Below are positions 54,303 through 63,466 of a stretch of 64,000 bases of DNA, piece after piece. Source of the DNA: Hydrogenophaga palleronii NBRC 102513 (GTDB lineage Bacteria; Pseudomonadota; Gammaproteobacteria; Burkholderiales; Burkholderiaceae_C); the NCBI RefSeq assembly GCF_001571225.1, contig NZ_BCTJ01000010.1, forward strand, positions 1 through 64,000, in the 5' to 3' direction. Numbering within the stretch: position 1 is the stretch's first letter; every line of letters starts with the position of its first letter. A program made the position numbers and the translations under genes. The notes beneath the pieces were generated by a model. It was not told where the DNA came from. It made no database searches and worked only from the letters and a program-made list of their open reading frames with translations.

Positions 54303-55088
54303 ATGCTGCGCCCCCGAATCATTCCCTGCCTGCTCGTGCACAACGGCGGCCTGGTCAAGACCGTCGGCTTCAAGACACCGAAGTACGTTGGTGATCCGAT
54401 CAATGCCGTCAAGATCTTCAACGAGAAGGAAGCCGACGAGCTCGTGGTGCTGGACATCGACGCCAGCGTGAAAGGCGTGGAGCCCAACTACGGGCTGATC
54501 GCCAAGCTGGCCGCCGAATGCCGGATGCCTCTGTGTTACGGCGGCGGCATCACGTCGGCACAACAGGCCGCCCGCATCATCGACCTGGGCGTGGAAAAGG
54601 TCTCCGTGAGTGCGGCCGCCGTGGCGCGCCCCGGGCTGCTCGGTGAAATGGCGGCCGCGATCGGGCGTCAGAGCGTGGTGGCGGTGATCGACGTGCGCAA
54701 GAAGTCCGGCCTGTTCGCCAGCGGCCACGAGGTGTGCACGCACAATGCGACACGCACCCATTCACAAGACCCGGTGCAACTGGCGCAGCAGCTGGAAGCT
54801 GCCGGCGCGGGCGAGATCGTGCTCAACGCGGTCGATCGCGACGGCACCTTGAAGGGTTACGACCTGGACCTGGCCCACCGCCTGCGCTCGGCCCTGAAGG
54901 TGCCACTCACCGTGCTGGGCGGTGCCGGTTCGCTGGAGCACATGGGCGCGCTCATCCAGCGTTGCGGCATCGTCGGCGCCGCGGCTGGCAGCCTGTTCGT
55001 CTTCAAGGGTCAGTACCGTGCGGTGCTGATCAATTACCCCACCCCTCAGCAAAAGGATGCGCTGTTCGCAGCGGCGCTGCCTCGATAA
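54303..55088 (+). CDS. hisF: HisF-like ammonia-channel subunit lacking the cyclase Asp11
   Basis: TIM-barrel protein of 261 residues aligned without gaps to imidazole glycerol phosphate synthase HisF at its start. The canonical IPCLDV reads IPCLLV, so catalytic Asp11 is Leu11, whereas Asp130 (VIDVRKK) and Asp51 remain. Loss of the general acid/base should abolish the cyclase reaction while the barrel can still pass ammonia from HisH to WbpG. It lies 9 bp after hisH. Confidence 0.92.
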   Translation: MLRPRIIPCLLVHNGGLVKTVGFKTPKYVGDPINAVKIFNEKEADELVVLDIDASVKGVEPNYGLIAKLAAECRMPLCYGGGITSAQQAARIIDLGVEKVSVSAAAVARPGLLGEMAAAIGRQSVVAVIDVRKKSGLFASGHEVCTHNATRTHSQDPVQLAQQLEAAGAGEIVLNAVDRDGTLKGYDLDLAHRLRSALKVPLTVLGGAGSLEHMGALIQRCGIVGAAAGSLFVFKGQYRAVLINYPTPQQKDALFAAALPR

Positions 55089-55091
55089 CGC

Positions 55092-56159
55092 ATGACGACC
55101 ACAACGATGAAGAGCATGTTCAAGGACAAGACCCTCCTGATCACAGGCGGCACCGGTTCGTTCGGCAATGCCGTGCTCAAACGCTTCCTCGATTCGGACA
55201 TCGGCGAGATCCGGATCTTCAGCCGCGACGAAAAGAAGCAGGACGACCAGCGCAAGCGCTACGCCCACCCCAAGCTGCGCTTCTACATCGGCGACGTGCG
55301 CGAGCGCAACGGCCTGGACCAAGCCATGCGCGGTGTCGACTTCGTGTTCCATGCCGCGGCGCTCAAGCAGGTTCCATCCTGCGAGTTCCACCCCATGCAG
55401 GCGGTGCTCACCAACGTGATGGGCACCGAGAACGTGCTCGGCGCGGCGGTCGCCGCCGGCGTGCAGCGGGTCATCTGCCTGAGCACTGACAAGGCGGTCT
55501 ATCCGATCAACGCGATGGGCATCAGCAAGGCGATGATGGAAAAGGTGATGGTGGCCGCCAGCCGCAACCTGGAAGGCACCGGCACCGTGATCTGCGGCAC
55601 GCGTTATGGCAACGTGATGGCGTCGCGCGGCTCGGTGATTCCGCTGTTCGTCGACCAGGTCCGCAATGGCGCGCCGATCACTGTGACCGACCCGGCCATG
55701 ACGCGCTTCATGATGACATTGGCGGACGCGGTGGATCTTGTGCTCTACGCCTTCGAGCATGGCCACAACGGTGACATCTTCGTGCAGAAGGCGCCCGCGG
55801 CCACGGTTGAGGTGCTCACACGTGCCGTGCTGGAACTGCTCGGCCAGCCAGATCACCCGGTGCGTGTGATGGGCAGCCGCCATGGCGAAAAGCTCTACGA
55901 GGCCTTGCTCAGCCGCGAGGAAATGGCCTCTGCGCAAGACCTGGGCGACTACTACCGTGTCGCACCCGACGGGCGTGATCTCAACTATGAGAAGTACGTC
56001 GACGAAGGCGAGGAGCGGCTCACCCAGGCACTGCACAAGGACGAGTACCACTCGCACAACACCGAGCAGCTCGACGTGCCGGGCATGAAGGCCCTGCTGC
56101 TCAAGCTGGACTTCATGCAGCGCATCGTCCGTGGCGAGGCCGCGGTGGCCGAGGAGTGA
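55092..56159 (+). CDS. fnlA: UDP-GlcNAc 4,6-dehydratase/5-epimerase, FnlA/WbjB/CapE-like
   Basis: Extended SDR of 355 residues with ITGGTGSFG near the N-terminus and the STDKAVYPINAMGISK active-site block. In this family a Met stands in for the usual SDR tyrosine of YXXXK, as seen here (AMGISK). It starts L-FucNAc synthesis from UDP-GlcNAc. The ATG at 55092 is given, but the family N-terminus aligns with the internal ATG at 55116 (MFKDKTLL), and neither has a strong ribosome-binding site. Confidence 0.92.
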   Translation: MTTTTMKSMFKDKTLLITGGTGSFGNAVLKRFLDSDIGEIRIFSRDEKKQDDQRKRYAHPKLRFYIGDVRERNGLDQAMRGVDFVFHAAALKQVPSCEFHPMQAVLTNVMGTENVLGAAVAAGVQRVICLSTDKAVYPINAMGISKAMMEKVMVAASRNLEGTGTVICGTRYGNVMASRGSVIPLFVDQVRNGAPITVTDPAMTRFMMTLADAVDLVLYAFEHGHNGDIFVQKAPAATVEVLTRAVLELLGQPDHPVRVMGSRHGEKLYEALLSREEMASAQDLGDYYRVAPDGRDLNYEKYVDEGEERLTQALHKDEYHSHNTEQLDVPGMKALLLKLDFMQRIVRGEAAVAEE

Positions 56160-56166
56160 GGTGCAC

Positions 56167-57297
56167 ATGAGAAAAGTCCTGATCACCGGCGCGCAAGGCT
56201 TCATCGGCAAGAACCTGGCACTGCACCTGTCCGAGCGGCGCGACATCGAAGTCGTGCCCTTCACCCGCGACACACCGGTCGACGCGCTACCGGCGCTGCT
56301 GGAAGGCGTGGACACGGTGTTTCACCTCGCCGGCGTCAACCGCCCGCAGGATCCGCAGGAATTCACCACGGGCAATGCCGATCTGACGCGCGCGCTCTGC
56401 GCGGCACTGCAAGCGCGTGCCACCCGGGGCTTGCCCGCGCCCAGCGTGCTCTACACCTCCTCCACGCAGGCGGCCAACGACAACCCCTATGGCCGCAGCA
56501 AGCAAGCGGCAGAACAGGCGTTGTTCGATCTGCAGCGCAGCCATGGTGTGCCGGTGCACGTGTTCCGGCTGCCCAACGTGTTCGGCAAGTGGTGCAGGCC
56601 CAACTACAACTCGGCGGTGGCGACCTTCTGCCACAACACCACGCGCGGCCTGCCCATCCAGGTGAACGACCCCGCCGCGCCACTCACGCTGGTGTATGTA
56701 GACGACGTCATTGCACGCTTCCTGCAACTGATGGACGGCGCCGTGGCCTCGGTCGATGCCTTGGGCTTTGCCACGCTCACGCCGCAATACACCACCACGG
56801 TGGGCAACGTCGCCCGGCAGATCCAGGGGTTTCGTGCCAGCCGCGACACGCAGGTGATCGACCGCGTGGGCACCGGCTTCACGCGGGCGCTGTATTCCAC
56901 CTATGTGAGCTACCTGCCACCCGAGGACTTCGCATACGCGCTGACCCGACACGGCGATGCGCGCGGCGTGTTTGTCGAAATGCTCAAGACGCCCGACTGC
57001 GGACAGTTCTCGTTCTTCACCGCGCACGCCGGCATCACACGCGGCGGGCACTACCACCACACCAAGACCGAGAAGTTCCTGGTGATCCAGGGCCAGGCCT
57101 GCTTCCGCTTCCGCCACATGCTCACCGGCGAAACGCACGAGCTGCACACCCACGCCGATCGCCCGCAGGTGGTGGAGACCGTGCCGGGCTGGACGCACGA
57201 CATCACCAATACCGGCACACAGGAGATGGTGGTCATGCTCTGGGCCAACGAAATCTTTGACCGCGAGCGGCCCGACACCTATGCCTGCCCCGTCTGA
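56167..57297 (+). CDS. fnlB: UDP-2-acetamido-2,6-dideoxy-hexulose reductase, FnlB/WbjC/CapF-like
   Basis: Bifunctional protein of 376 residues: an N-terminal SDR domain (VLITGAQGFIGKNLALHL and later YGRSK) and a C-terminal cupin (GGHYHHTKTEKFLVIQG, about 300-315, with metal histidines). CapF-type enzymes epimerise and reduce the FnlA product to UDP-L-talosamine-type sugar. It lies between fnlA and fnlC in the canonical order. Confidence 0.93.
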   Translation: MRKVLITGAQGFIGKNLALHLSERRDIEVVPFTRDTPVDALPALLEGVDTVFHLAGVNRPQDPQEFTTGNADLTRALCAALQARATRGLPAPSVLYTSSTQAANDNPYGRSKQAAEQALFDLQRSHGVPVHVFRLPNVFGKWCRPNYNSAVATFCHNTTRGLPIQVNDPAAPLTLVYVDDVIARFLQLMDGAVASVDALGFATLTPQYTTTVGNVARQIQGFRASRDTQVIDRVGTGFTRALYSTYVSYLPPEDFAYALTRHGDARGVFVEMLKTPDCGQFSFFTAHAGITRGGHYHHTKTEKFLVIQGQACFRFRHMLTGETHELHTHADRPQVVETVPGWTHDITNTGTQEMVVMLWANEIFDRERPDTYACPV

Positions 57298-57307
57298 AGG
57301 AACACCC

Positions 57308-58438
57308 TTGAAAAAACTGAAGGTCATGACGGTCGTCGGCACACGGCCCGAAATCATCCGGCTCTCGCGCGTGATGGCGCGCCTGGACGAGCACTGCGAG
57401 CACGTGCTGGTTCACACCGGCCAGAACTACGACTACGAACTCAATCAGATCTTCTTTGACGACCTGAGCATCCGCAAGCCCGACCATTTCCTCAACGCCG
57501 CGGGTGGCAGCGCCGCCGAGACCATCGGCAAGATCATCGCCGCCATGGATGGCGTGCTGCTGCAGGAGCAGCCCGAGGCGCTGCTGGTGCTGGGCGACAC
57601 GAACAGTTGCCTCTCGGTCATCCCCGCCAAGCGGCGCAAGATCCCGATCTTCCACATGGAGGCCGGCAACCGCTGCTTCGACATGCGCGTGCCCGAGGAG
57701 ATCAACCGCCGCATCGTCGATCACACGGCCGACATCAACCTCACCTACAGCAGCATCGCCCGCGAGTACCTGCTGCGCGAAGGCCTGCCGCCGGACATGG
57801 TGATCAAGACCGGCAGCCCGATGGCCGAGGTGCTCGCCCACTACCGGTCACGCATCGACGCTTCGCAGGTGCTCACCACGCTGGGTCTGGAAAAAGACCG
57901 CTTCTTCGTCGTCAGCGCGCACCGCGAAGAAAACATCGACTCGGACGCGCAGTTCCTCAAGCTGGTGGACGTTCTGAACCAGGTGGCCGAGCAGCACGGT
58001 CTGCCGGTCATCGTGTCCACGCACCCACGCACCCAGAAGCGCGTGGACAGCAAGGCCATCACGTTCCATCCGCTGGTGCGGCTGCTCAAGCCGCTGGGCT
58101 TCACCGACTACAACCAGCTGCAAATCCAGGCGCGGGCCGTGTTGTCCGACAGTGGAACGATCAATGAAGAGTCGTCGATCCTGAACTTTCCCGCGCTCAA
58201 CCTGCGCGAGGCGCACGAGCGACCGGAGGGCATGGAAGAGGCCGCGGTGATGATGGTCGGCCTGGACACCGAGCGGGTGCTGCAAGGCCTCGCAATCCTC
58301 GCATCGCAACCGCGCGGCGAAGAGCGCCTGTTGCGCCAGGTGGCCGACTACAGCATGCCCAATGTGTCGGACAAGGTCGTGCGCATCGTTCACAGCTACA
58401 CGGACTACGTCAACCGCGTGGTCTGGAAGAAAAGCTGA
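57308..58438 (+). CDS. fnlC: UDP-N-acetyl-hexosamine 2-epimerase, FnlC/WbjD-like
   Basis: Non-hydrolysing 2-epimerase of 376 residues with VVGTRPEIIRLS (9-20), HTGQNYDYELNQIFF and EAGNRCFDMRVPEEINRR motifs. It gives UDP-L-FucNAc as third enzyme of the FnlABC route. The best start is a TTG at 57308, after GAAGGA, giving MKKLKVMTVVGTRPE; an ATG at 57326 would remove the first strand. It is the only 2-epimerase in the window. Confidence 0.92.
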   Translation: MKKLKVMTVVGTRPEIIRLSRVMARLDEHCEHVLVHTGQNYDYELNQIFFDDLSIRKPDHFLNAAGGSAAETIGKIIAAMDGVLLQEQPEALLVLGDTNSCLSVIPAKRRKIPIFHMEAGNRCFDMRVPEEINRRIVDHTADINLTYSSIAREYLLREGLPPDMVIKTGSPMAEVLAHYRSRIDASQVLTTLGLEKDRFFVVSAHREENIDSDAQFLKLVDVLNQVAEQHGLPVIVSTHPRTQKRVDSKAITFHPLVRLLKPLGFTDYNQLQIQARAVLSDSGTINEESSILNFPALNLREAHERPEGMEEAAVMMVGLDTERVLQGLAILASQPRGEERLLRQVADYSMPNVSDKVVRIVHSYTDYVNRVVWKKS

Positions 58439-58451
58439 CCCGGGGCGTCCC

Positions 58452-59690
58452 TTGCGAATCCTGGTGGTCAGCCAATATTTTTGGCCCGAAAACTTCCGCA
58501 TCAACGATCTCGTCCAGGAGTGGACGAAGCGTGGACACACGGTCACCGTGTTGACGGGCAAGCCGAACTATCCGGCGGGCACGGTGTTTCCTGCATTCCG
58601 TGACAACCCTGCGCAATTCAGCACGTACCACGGCGCACGCATCGTGCGCGTGCCCATGCTGGCCCGTGCCCAGGGCTCACTCCGGCTGATGCTGAACTAC
58701 CTCAGCTACGTGGTGGGCGCTTGCCTTTCCGGCCCCTGGCGGTTGCGCGGCGAGTCGTTTGACGCCGTGTTCGTGTTTGAACCTTCTCCCATCACGGTGG
58801 GCCTGCCGGCCATTTTGATGGGCCGGCTGAAACGCGCTCCCGTGGTGTTCTGGGTGTTGGACCTCTGGCCCGAGACGCTGGCCGCCATTGGCGTGGTGCG
58901 TTCGCCGCGGCTGCTGGGCCTGGTGGGACGCCTGGTCTCGTTCATCTACAACCGCTGCACGCTGGTGCTGGGCCAGTCCCGCGGTTTCCAGGCAAGCATC
59001 GCCCAGTACTGTGCCGACCCCGACAAGATCCGTTATTTTCCCAGCTGGTCGGAGCCGGTGTTCGCACAGGCAGATGTCGTGCCGGCCCCTGAGGTGCCAT
59101 CCTTGCCCGGCGTGTTCAGCGTGCTGTTTGCCGGCAACATCGGCGAAGCACAAGACCTGCCCGCCGTGCTGGAAGCCGCCATGCGGCTCAAGAACAACCC
59201 TGGCGTGCGCTGGCTCATCGTCGGCGACGGACGCAAGTCGGATTGGCTGCAAGAGGAAGTGCGCCGTCGTGGACTGGAGGAACGCGTGCTCCTGCTCGGC
59301 CGACATCCGGTCGAGCGCATGCCGTCGTTCTATGCCCAGGCCGATGCACTGCTCGTGTCACTGAAAAAGGACCCTGTGTTCAGTTTGACCATCCCCGGCA
59401 AGGTGCAAAGTTACCTGCAATCCGGCATCCCCTTGCTCGGCATGCTGGATGGCGAGGGTGCCCAGGTGATTCGCTCGGCCGAGGCCGGCCTGGTGTGCAA
59501 TGCGGGCGATTCGGCGGGCCTTGCCGACGCCGTCCTCGCCCTGTCATCACTGTCGCCAGACCAGCGCGCGGCCATGGGCCGCAAGGGCCGTGATTACGCG
59601 CACCGCGAGTTTGATCGCGACATGCTGATGGAGCGGCTGGAGCAGCTCCTGGCAGAAGCGGTGCACATGAAGGAAAGGTCCGTGTCATGA
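58452..59690 (+). CDS. GT4 glycosyltransferase, WbuB-like (FucNAc transferase candidate)
   Basis: GT-B fold transferase of 412 residues with the beginning LVVSQYFWPENFRINDLV, a linker near 200 and C-terminal LFAGNIGEAQDLP, KSDWLQEEVRRRGLEERV and SLTIPGKVQSYLQSGIPLLG blocks that bind the nucleotide-sugar. WbuB-type enzymes follow fnlABC and transfer L-FucNAc, as the order suggests here. A TTG start at 58452 is inferred because no ATG precedes the conserved first strand without entering fnlC. Confidence 0.85.
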   Translation: MRILVVSQYFWPENFRINDLVQEWTKRGHTVTVLTGKPNYPAGTVFPAFRDNPAQFSTYHGARIVRVPMLARAQGSLRLMLNYLSYVVGACLSGPWRLRGESFDAVFVFEPSPITVGLPAILMGRLKRAPVVFWVLDLWPETLAAIGVVRSPRLLGLVGRLVSFIYNRCTLVLGQSRGFQASIAQYCADPDKIRYFPSWSEPVFAQADVVPAPEVPSLPGVFSVLFAGNIGEAQDLPAVLEAAMRLKNNPGVRWLIVGDGRKSDWLQEEVRRRGLEERVLLLGRHPVERMPSFYAQADALLVSLKKDPVFSLTIPGKVQSYLQSGIPLLGMLDGEGAQVIRSAEAGLVCNAGDSAGLADAVLALSSLSPDQRAAMGRKGRDYAHREFDRDMLMERLEQLLAEAVHMKERSVS

Positions 59691-60640
59691 GCACGCTACT
59701 CGTCACCGGTGCCAATGGCTTCGTGGGTGCAGCCGTGTGCCGGCATGCATTGACCACCGGCCGTGCGGTGCGTGGCGCCGTGCGCACCGCCGGCTCGACC
59801 GGCCAAGGCGTGGAGGCTGCGCTCGTCGCGGCAATGGATGGGCAAACGGACTGGACGGACGCACTCAGCGGTTGCGACAGTGTCGTTCACACCGCGGCCC
59901 GTGTGCATGTCATGAACGAGTCGTCAGCCGATCCCCTGAGCGAATTCCGCCGCATCAATGTGGAAGGCACACTGAACCTGGCGCGCCAGGCAGCAGCGGC
60001 CGGCGTGCGGCGCTTCGTCTTCGTGAGTTCGGTGAAGGTCAACGGCGAGGGTACCGAGCCACAACAGCCGTACCGTGCCAGCGACACGCCCGCACCCAAA
60101 GACGCGTACGGCACATCCAAGGCGGAGGCCGAACAAGGCCTGCACCGGATCGCCGCCGAAACCGGCCTGGAGGTTGCCATCGTCCGCCCGCCGCTGGTCT
60201 ATGGCCCCGGCGTGAAAGCCAACTTCGCCAGTCTCATGCGCGCTGTGCGTCGCGGCATGCCCCTGCCCCTGGGTGCGGTCACGCGCAATCGCCGCAGCCT
60301 GGTCGCGCTGGACAATCTGGCCGACCTGCTGCTCACCTGCGTCGACCACCCCGCAGCGGCCCACCAGGCCTTCATGGTCAGCGACGGAGAAGACCTGTCC
60401 ACCGCCGCGCTGATCCAGCGCATCGGCCAGTCCATGGGCAAGCCTGCGCGCCTGCTGGCAGTGCCTCCGTTCATGCTGCAGCTGGGCGCCACCGCGCTGG
60501 GCAAAAGCGATGTGGCGCAAAGGCTGCTGGGCAACCTGCAGGTTGACATCCAACACACCCGCCAGACCCTGGGCTGGACACCGCCAATCGGCGTGGACGA
60601 AGGCCTGCGTCGCACGGCAATGGGACTCTCGGCACCATGA
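59687..60640 (+). CDS. NAD-dependent epimerase/reductase, WbpV-like
   Basis: Extended SDR of 317 residues: VTGANGFVG (6-14), VHTAARVHVM, SSVKVNG and YGTSKAEAE. WbpV-type enzymes reduce UDP-4-keto-6-deoxy-GlcNAc to UDP-QuiNAc after a WbpM dehydratase, and such a dehydratase gene follows two genes later. A 4-epimerase role is the alternative. Overlaps of four bases at both ends tie it to the GT4 and initiating transferase genes. Confidence 0.82.
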   Translation: MSTLLVTGANGFVGAAVCRHALTTGRAVRGAVRTAGSTGQGVEAALVAAMDGQTDWTDALSGCDSVVHTAARVHVMNESSADPLSEFRRINVEGTLNLARQAAAAGVRRFVFVSSVKVNGEGTEPQQPYRASDTPAPKDAYGTSKAEAEQGLHRIAAETGLEVAIVRPPLVYGPGVKANFASLMRAVRRGMPLPLGAVTRNRRSLVALDNLADLLLTCVDHPAAAHQAFMVSDGEDLSTAALIQRIGQSMGKPARLLAVPPFMLQLGATALGKSDVAQRLLGNLQVDIQHTRQTLGWTPPIGVDEGLRRTAMGLSAP

Positions 60641-61197
60641 AACGCCTCTTCGACCTCCTGCTCGCCCTCTGCGCCGGCGCCATCCTGCTGCTGCCCGTGC
60701 TGCTCGTGGCGCTGGCCGTGCGCCTCACCTCCAAAGGCCCTGCGCTCTACTGGTCCGACCGCGTCGGCCGCCACAACCGCATCTTCCGCATGCCCAAGTT
60801 CCGCAGCATGCGCATCGACACACCCGCCGTCGCCACCCACCTGCTGACCGATCCCGGCAAGTACCTGACGCCGATCGGCCCCTTTCTGCGCAAAAGCAGC
60901 CTGGACGAACTGCCGCAACTCTGGAGCATCCTGCGTGGCGACATGAGCTTCGTCGGCCCACGCCCTGCGCTGTTCAACCAGGACGACCTGATCGCCCTGC
61001 GCACCCAGCGAGGCGTCGACGAGCTGGTGCCCGGGCTCACCGGCTGGGCGCAGGTCAACGGCCGTGACGAGTTGCCGATTCCGCAAAAGGTGGCGCTGGA
61101 TGCAGAATATCTGCAGCGCCAGAGTCTGTGGTTCGACATGCGCATCCTCTGGATGACGTTTGTCAAAGTGCTGCGCCGTGACGGCGTGACCCATTAA
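60637..61197 (+). CDS. Initiating sugar-phosphate transferase (PglC/WcaJ-type)
   Basis: Monotopic phosphoglycosyl transferase of 186 residues, a minimal catalytic form. A re-entrant hydrophobic segment (about 4-30) is followed by KFRSMR, SLDELPQL with the catalytic Asp-Glu pair, and VGPRP. It should load the first sugar phosphate (likely QuiNAc or a 4-keto derivative) on undecaprenyl phosphate to begin the O-unit. It overlaps the previous gene by four bases and lies 4 bp before the WbpM-like gene. Confidence 0.92.
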   Translation: MKRLFDLLLALCAGAILLLPVLLVALAVRLTSKGPALYWSDRVGRHNRIFRMPKFRSMRIDTPAVATHLLTDPGKYLTPIGPFLRKSSLDELPQLWSILRGDMSFVGPRPALFNQDDLIALRTQRGVDELVPGLTGWAQVNGRDELPIPQKVALDAEYLQRQSLWFDMRILWMTFVKVLRRDGVTH

Positions 61198-61201
61198 AAA
61201 A

Positions 61202-63202
61202 ATGACCAGCAACAGGGATACCGGCGGTCCTACCGCCACCACACTTCTGCTCATGCCACGCATGGTCAAGCGCCTGCTCGCCATTGCGGTCGACATCGCG
61301 CTGTGTGCCCTGTCCGTCTGGCTGGCCCTGTGCCTGCGGCTGGAGCATTGGGTGGACCTGACCCCGGCGCACATGCTGGCCGTCATGGGCTCGGTGCTGA
61401 TCGCGCTGCCGCTGTTCATCCGCTTCGGCCTGTACCGCGCCATCTTCCGCTACGCCGGCTGGAACGCGATGCTCAGCCTGGCGCAGGCCATGGTGCTGTA
61501 CACGCTCTTCTTCGGCACCGTGTTCACCGTCATCAGCGTGCCGGGTGTGCCGCGCACCGTGGGCGTGATCCAGCCGCTGCTGCTGCTGGTCTTCGTCGGT
61601 TTCAGCCGGGTGATGGTGCGTTACTGGCTGGGTGGCCTGTACCGCACCATGCTGCGGCGCGAGCACCTGCCGGGCTTGCTGATCTACGGCGGCGGTGTGG
61701 CCGGGCGGCAACTCGCCGCGGCGCTGTCGCGCGGCAGCGAACACCGCCTGCTGGGTTTTCTGGACGACGACGTGCAGCTGCATGGCAATACCCTGGACGG
61801 GCGCACCGTGTACGACCCGGCCGAGCTGGCCGAACTCATCCCCGATCTCGGTGTCACCGACGTGCTGCTGGCGCTGCCCTCGGTCACCCGCGAACGGCGT
61901 CTGCACGTCCTCGACACACTGCGCCACCACCCGGTGCATGTGCGCACCCTGCCCGGCATGTCCGATCTGGCCGCCGGCCGCGTCACGCTCAGCGACGTGC
62001 AGGAACTCGACATCGAAGATCTGCTGGGCCGTGACCCGGTCCGGCCCAACACCGAATTGCTCAACCACCTGATCCGCGACAAGGTGGTGGCGATCACCGG
62101 CGCCGGTGGCAGTATCGGCAGCGAGCTGTGCCGGCAGATCGTGGCCTGCCAGCCGCGTGCCATGCTGCTGGTGGAAAACAGCGAGTTCGCGCTGTACCAG
62201 ATCCACCGCGAGCTCGAAACCCTGCTGAGCGCCAGGGGCGAGGGGCTGGAGATGGACAGTCTCCTCGAATGCAGCGCCCCCTCCGTGCAACTGGTGCCGC
62301 TGCTGGCCTCGGTGCAGGACGAGGAGCGCATGACGCAGATCATGCAGGCCTGGCGGCCGCAGACGGTGTACCACGCCGCCGCCTACAAACACGTGCCCCT
62401 GGTGGAGCACAACCCGGTGCAAGGCCTGCGCAACAACGCCTGGGGCACCTGGGTGTGCGCGCAGGCGGCGCAGGCCGCGGGTGCGTCGCATTTTGTGCTG
62501 ATCAGCACCGACAAGGCCGTGCGCCCCACCAACGTCATGGGTGCGAGCAAGCGCCTGGCCGAGATGGTGTTGCAGGCCCTGGCGGCCGATCCCGCCCACC
62601 AGGGAACCACCTTCGCCATGGTGCGTTTTGGCAATGTGCTGGGCTCCAGCGGTTCGGTCGTGCCGCTGTTCCGCGAGCAGATCCGCAACGGCGGCCCGAT
62701 CACCCTGACCCACCCGGACATCACACGCTACTTCATGACCATTCCGGAAGCGGCCCAGCTGGTGATCCAGGCCGGTGCCATGGCCGAAGGCGGGGACGTG
62801 TTCGTGCTCGACATGGGTGAACCGGTGCGCATCATCGACCTGGCGCAACGCATGGTCGAGCTCTCGGGCCTGCAGGTCAAGGACGAACAGAACCCGACTG
62901 GCGACATCGAGATCCAGATCACCGGCCTGCGCCCGGGCGAAAAGCTGTACGAAGAACTGCTGATCGGAGACAACCCGCAGCCCACGCAACACCCGCGCAT
63001 CATGAAAGCGCAGGAGGACATGCTGCCCTGGAGCGAAATGCAGCGCCTGCTGACCGCGCTGAACGAGGCCATGGGCCGCAACGACGTGATCGCCGTGCGT
63101 GCGCTGTTGCAGGTGTGTGTGCAGGGTTACCAGCCGGCGGGCGATGTGGTCGACTGGCTGCACTCGCTGCCCGGCAACACGCTCGAAACCACCACCGCCT
63201 GA
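61202..63202 (+). CDS. wbpM: WbpM/FlaA1-type membrane UDP-sugar 4,6-dehydratase
   Basis: Protein of 666 residues with four N-terminal membrane helices (about 20-150), a CoA-binding-like Rossmann region (LIYGGGVAGRQL) and a C-terminal SDR domain with ITGAGGSIGSELCRQI, STDKAVRPTNVMGASK (Met in place of Tyr) and RFGNVLGSSGSVVPLF. It forms UDP-4-keto-6-deoxy-GlcNAc at the membrane for the WbpV-like reductase. It is the last gene of the cluster. Confidence 0.95.
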   Translation: MTSNRDTGGPTATTLLLMPRMVKRLLAIAVDIALCALSVWLALCLRLEHWVDLTPAHMLAVMGSVLIALPLFIRFGLYRAIFRYAGWNAMLSLAQAMVLYTLFFGTVFTVISVPGVPRTVGVIQPLLLLVFVGFSRVMVRYWLGGLYRTMLRREHLPGLLIYGGGVAGRQLAAALSRGSEHRLLGFLDDDVQLHGNTLDGRTVYDPAELAELIPDLGVTDVLLALPSVTRERRLHVLDTLRHHPVHVRTLPGMSDLAAGRVTLSDVQELDIEDLLGRDPVRPNTELLNHLIRDKVVAITGAGGSIGSELCRQIVACQPRAMLLVENSEFALYQIHRELETLLSARGEGLEMDSLLECSAPSVQLVPLLASVQDEERMTQIMQAWRPQTVYHAAAYKHVPLVEHNPVQGLRNNAWGTWVCAQAAQAAGASHFVLISTDKAVRPTNVMGASKRLAEMVLQALAADPAHQGTTFAMVRFGNVLGSSGSVVPLFREQIRNGGPITLTHPDITRYFMTIPEAAQLVIQAGAMAEGGDVFVLDMGEPVRIIDLAQRMVELSGLQVKDEQNPTGDIEIQITGLRPGEKLYEELLIGDNPQPTQHPRIMKAQEDMLPWSEMQRLLTALNEAMGRNDVIAVRALLQVCVQGYQPAGDVVDWLHSLPGNTLETTTA

Positions 63203-63227
63203 GCGCATCGGGCAGCGCGCAGCAGGC

Positions 63228-63253
63228 AAAAAAAGAGCCACCTTGCGGTGGCT
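63228..63253 (-). terminator. Rho-independent terminator of the histidine kinase gene
   Basis: AGCCACC, loop TTGC and GGTGGCT form a 7-bp stem (63236-63253); on the minus strand it is followed within two bases by seven T residues (63234-63228). Orientation therefore fits termination of the minus-strand kinase transcript rather than that of wbpM, although the stem may slow both. Confidence 0.7.
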
Positions 63254-63466
63254 GTTGAAAGTCCTTGAAGGGACGTCGTTGGGAGACCCGTTTCAAACAA
63301 CGAGTGTTTGAGTGTGTGTTCGCCGACTTGCTTGTTCTGTTGTGGTGACAGCAACGAAACGAATTGTGCGCTGCCGCATGGATTCGGAACATCCCCAATT
63401 TGGGGGATTGTTCTCAAAACTGCCTCTGTCCCGGCAGCGCCAACGTGGGTAAAGGCACCAAACGCC

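Noticed and set aside
53679..55088. Histidine biosynthesis locus
   Set aside because: Only HisH and HisF homologues are present, coupled to wbpG, and HisF lacks Asp11; no other his gene is near.
63367..63410. Inverted repeat ATCCCC/GGGGAT after the kinase gene
   Set aside because: Short stem with no T-run on either strand; the hairpin at 63236 is the better terminator.
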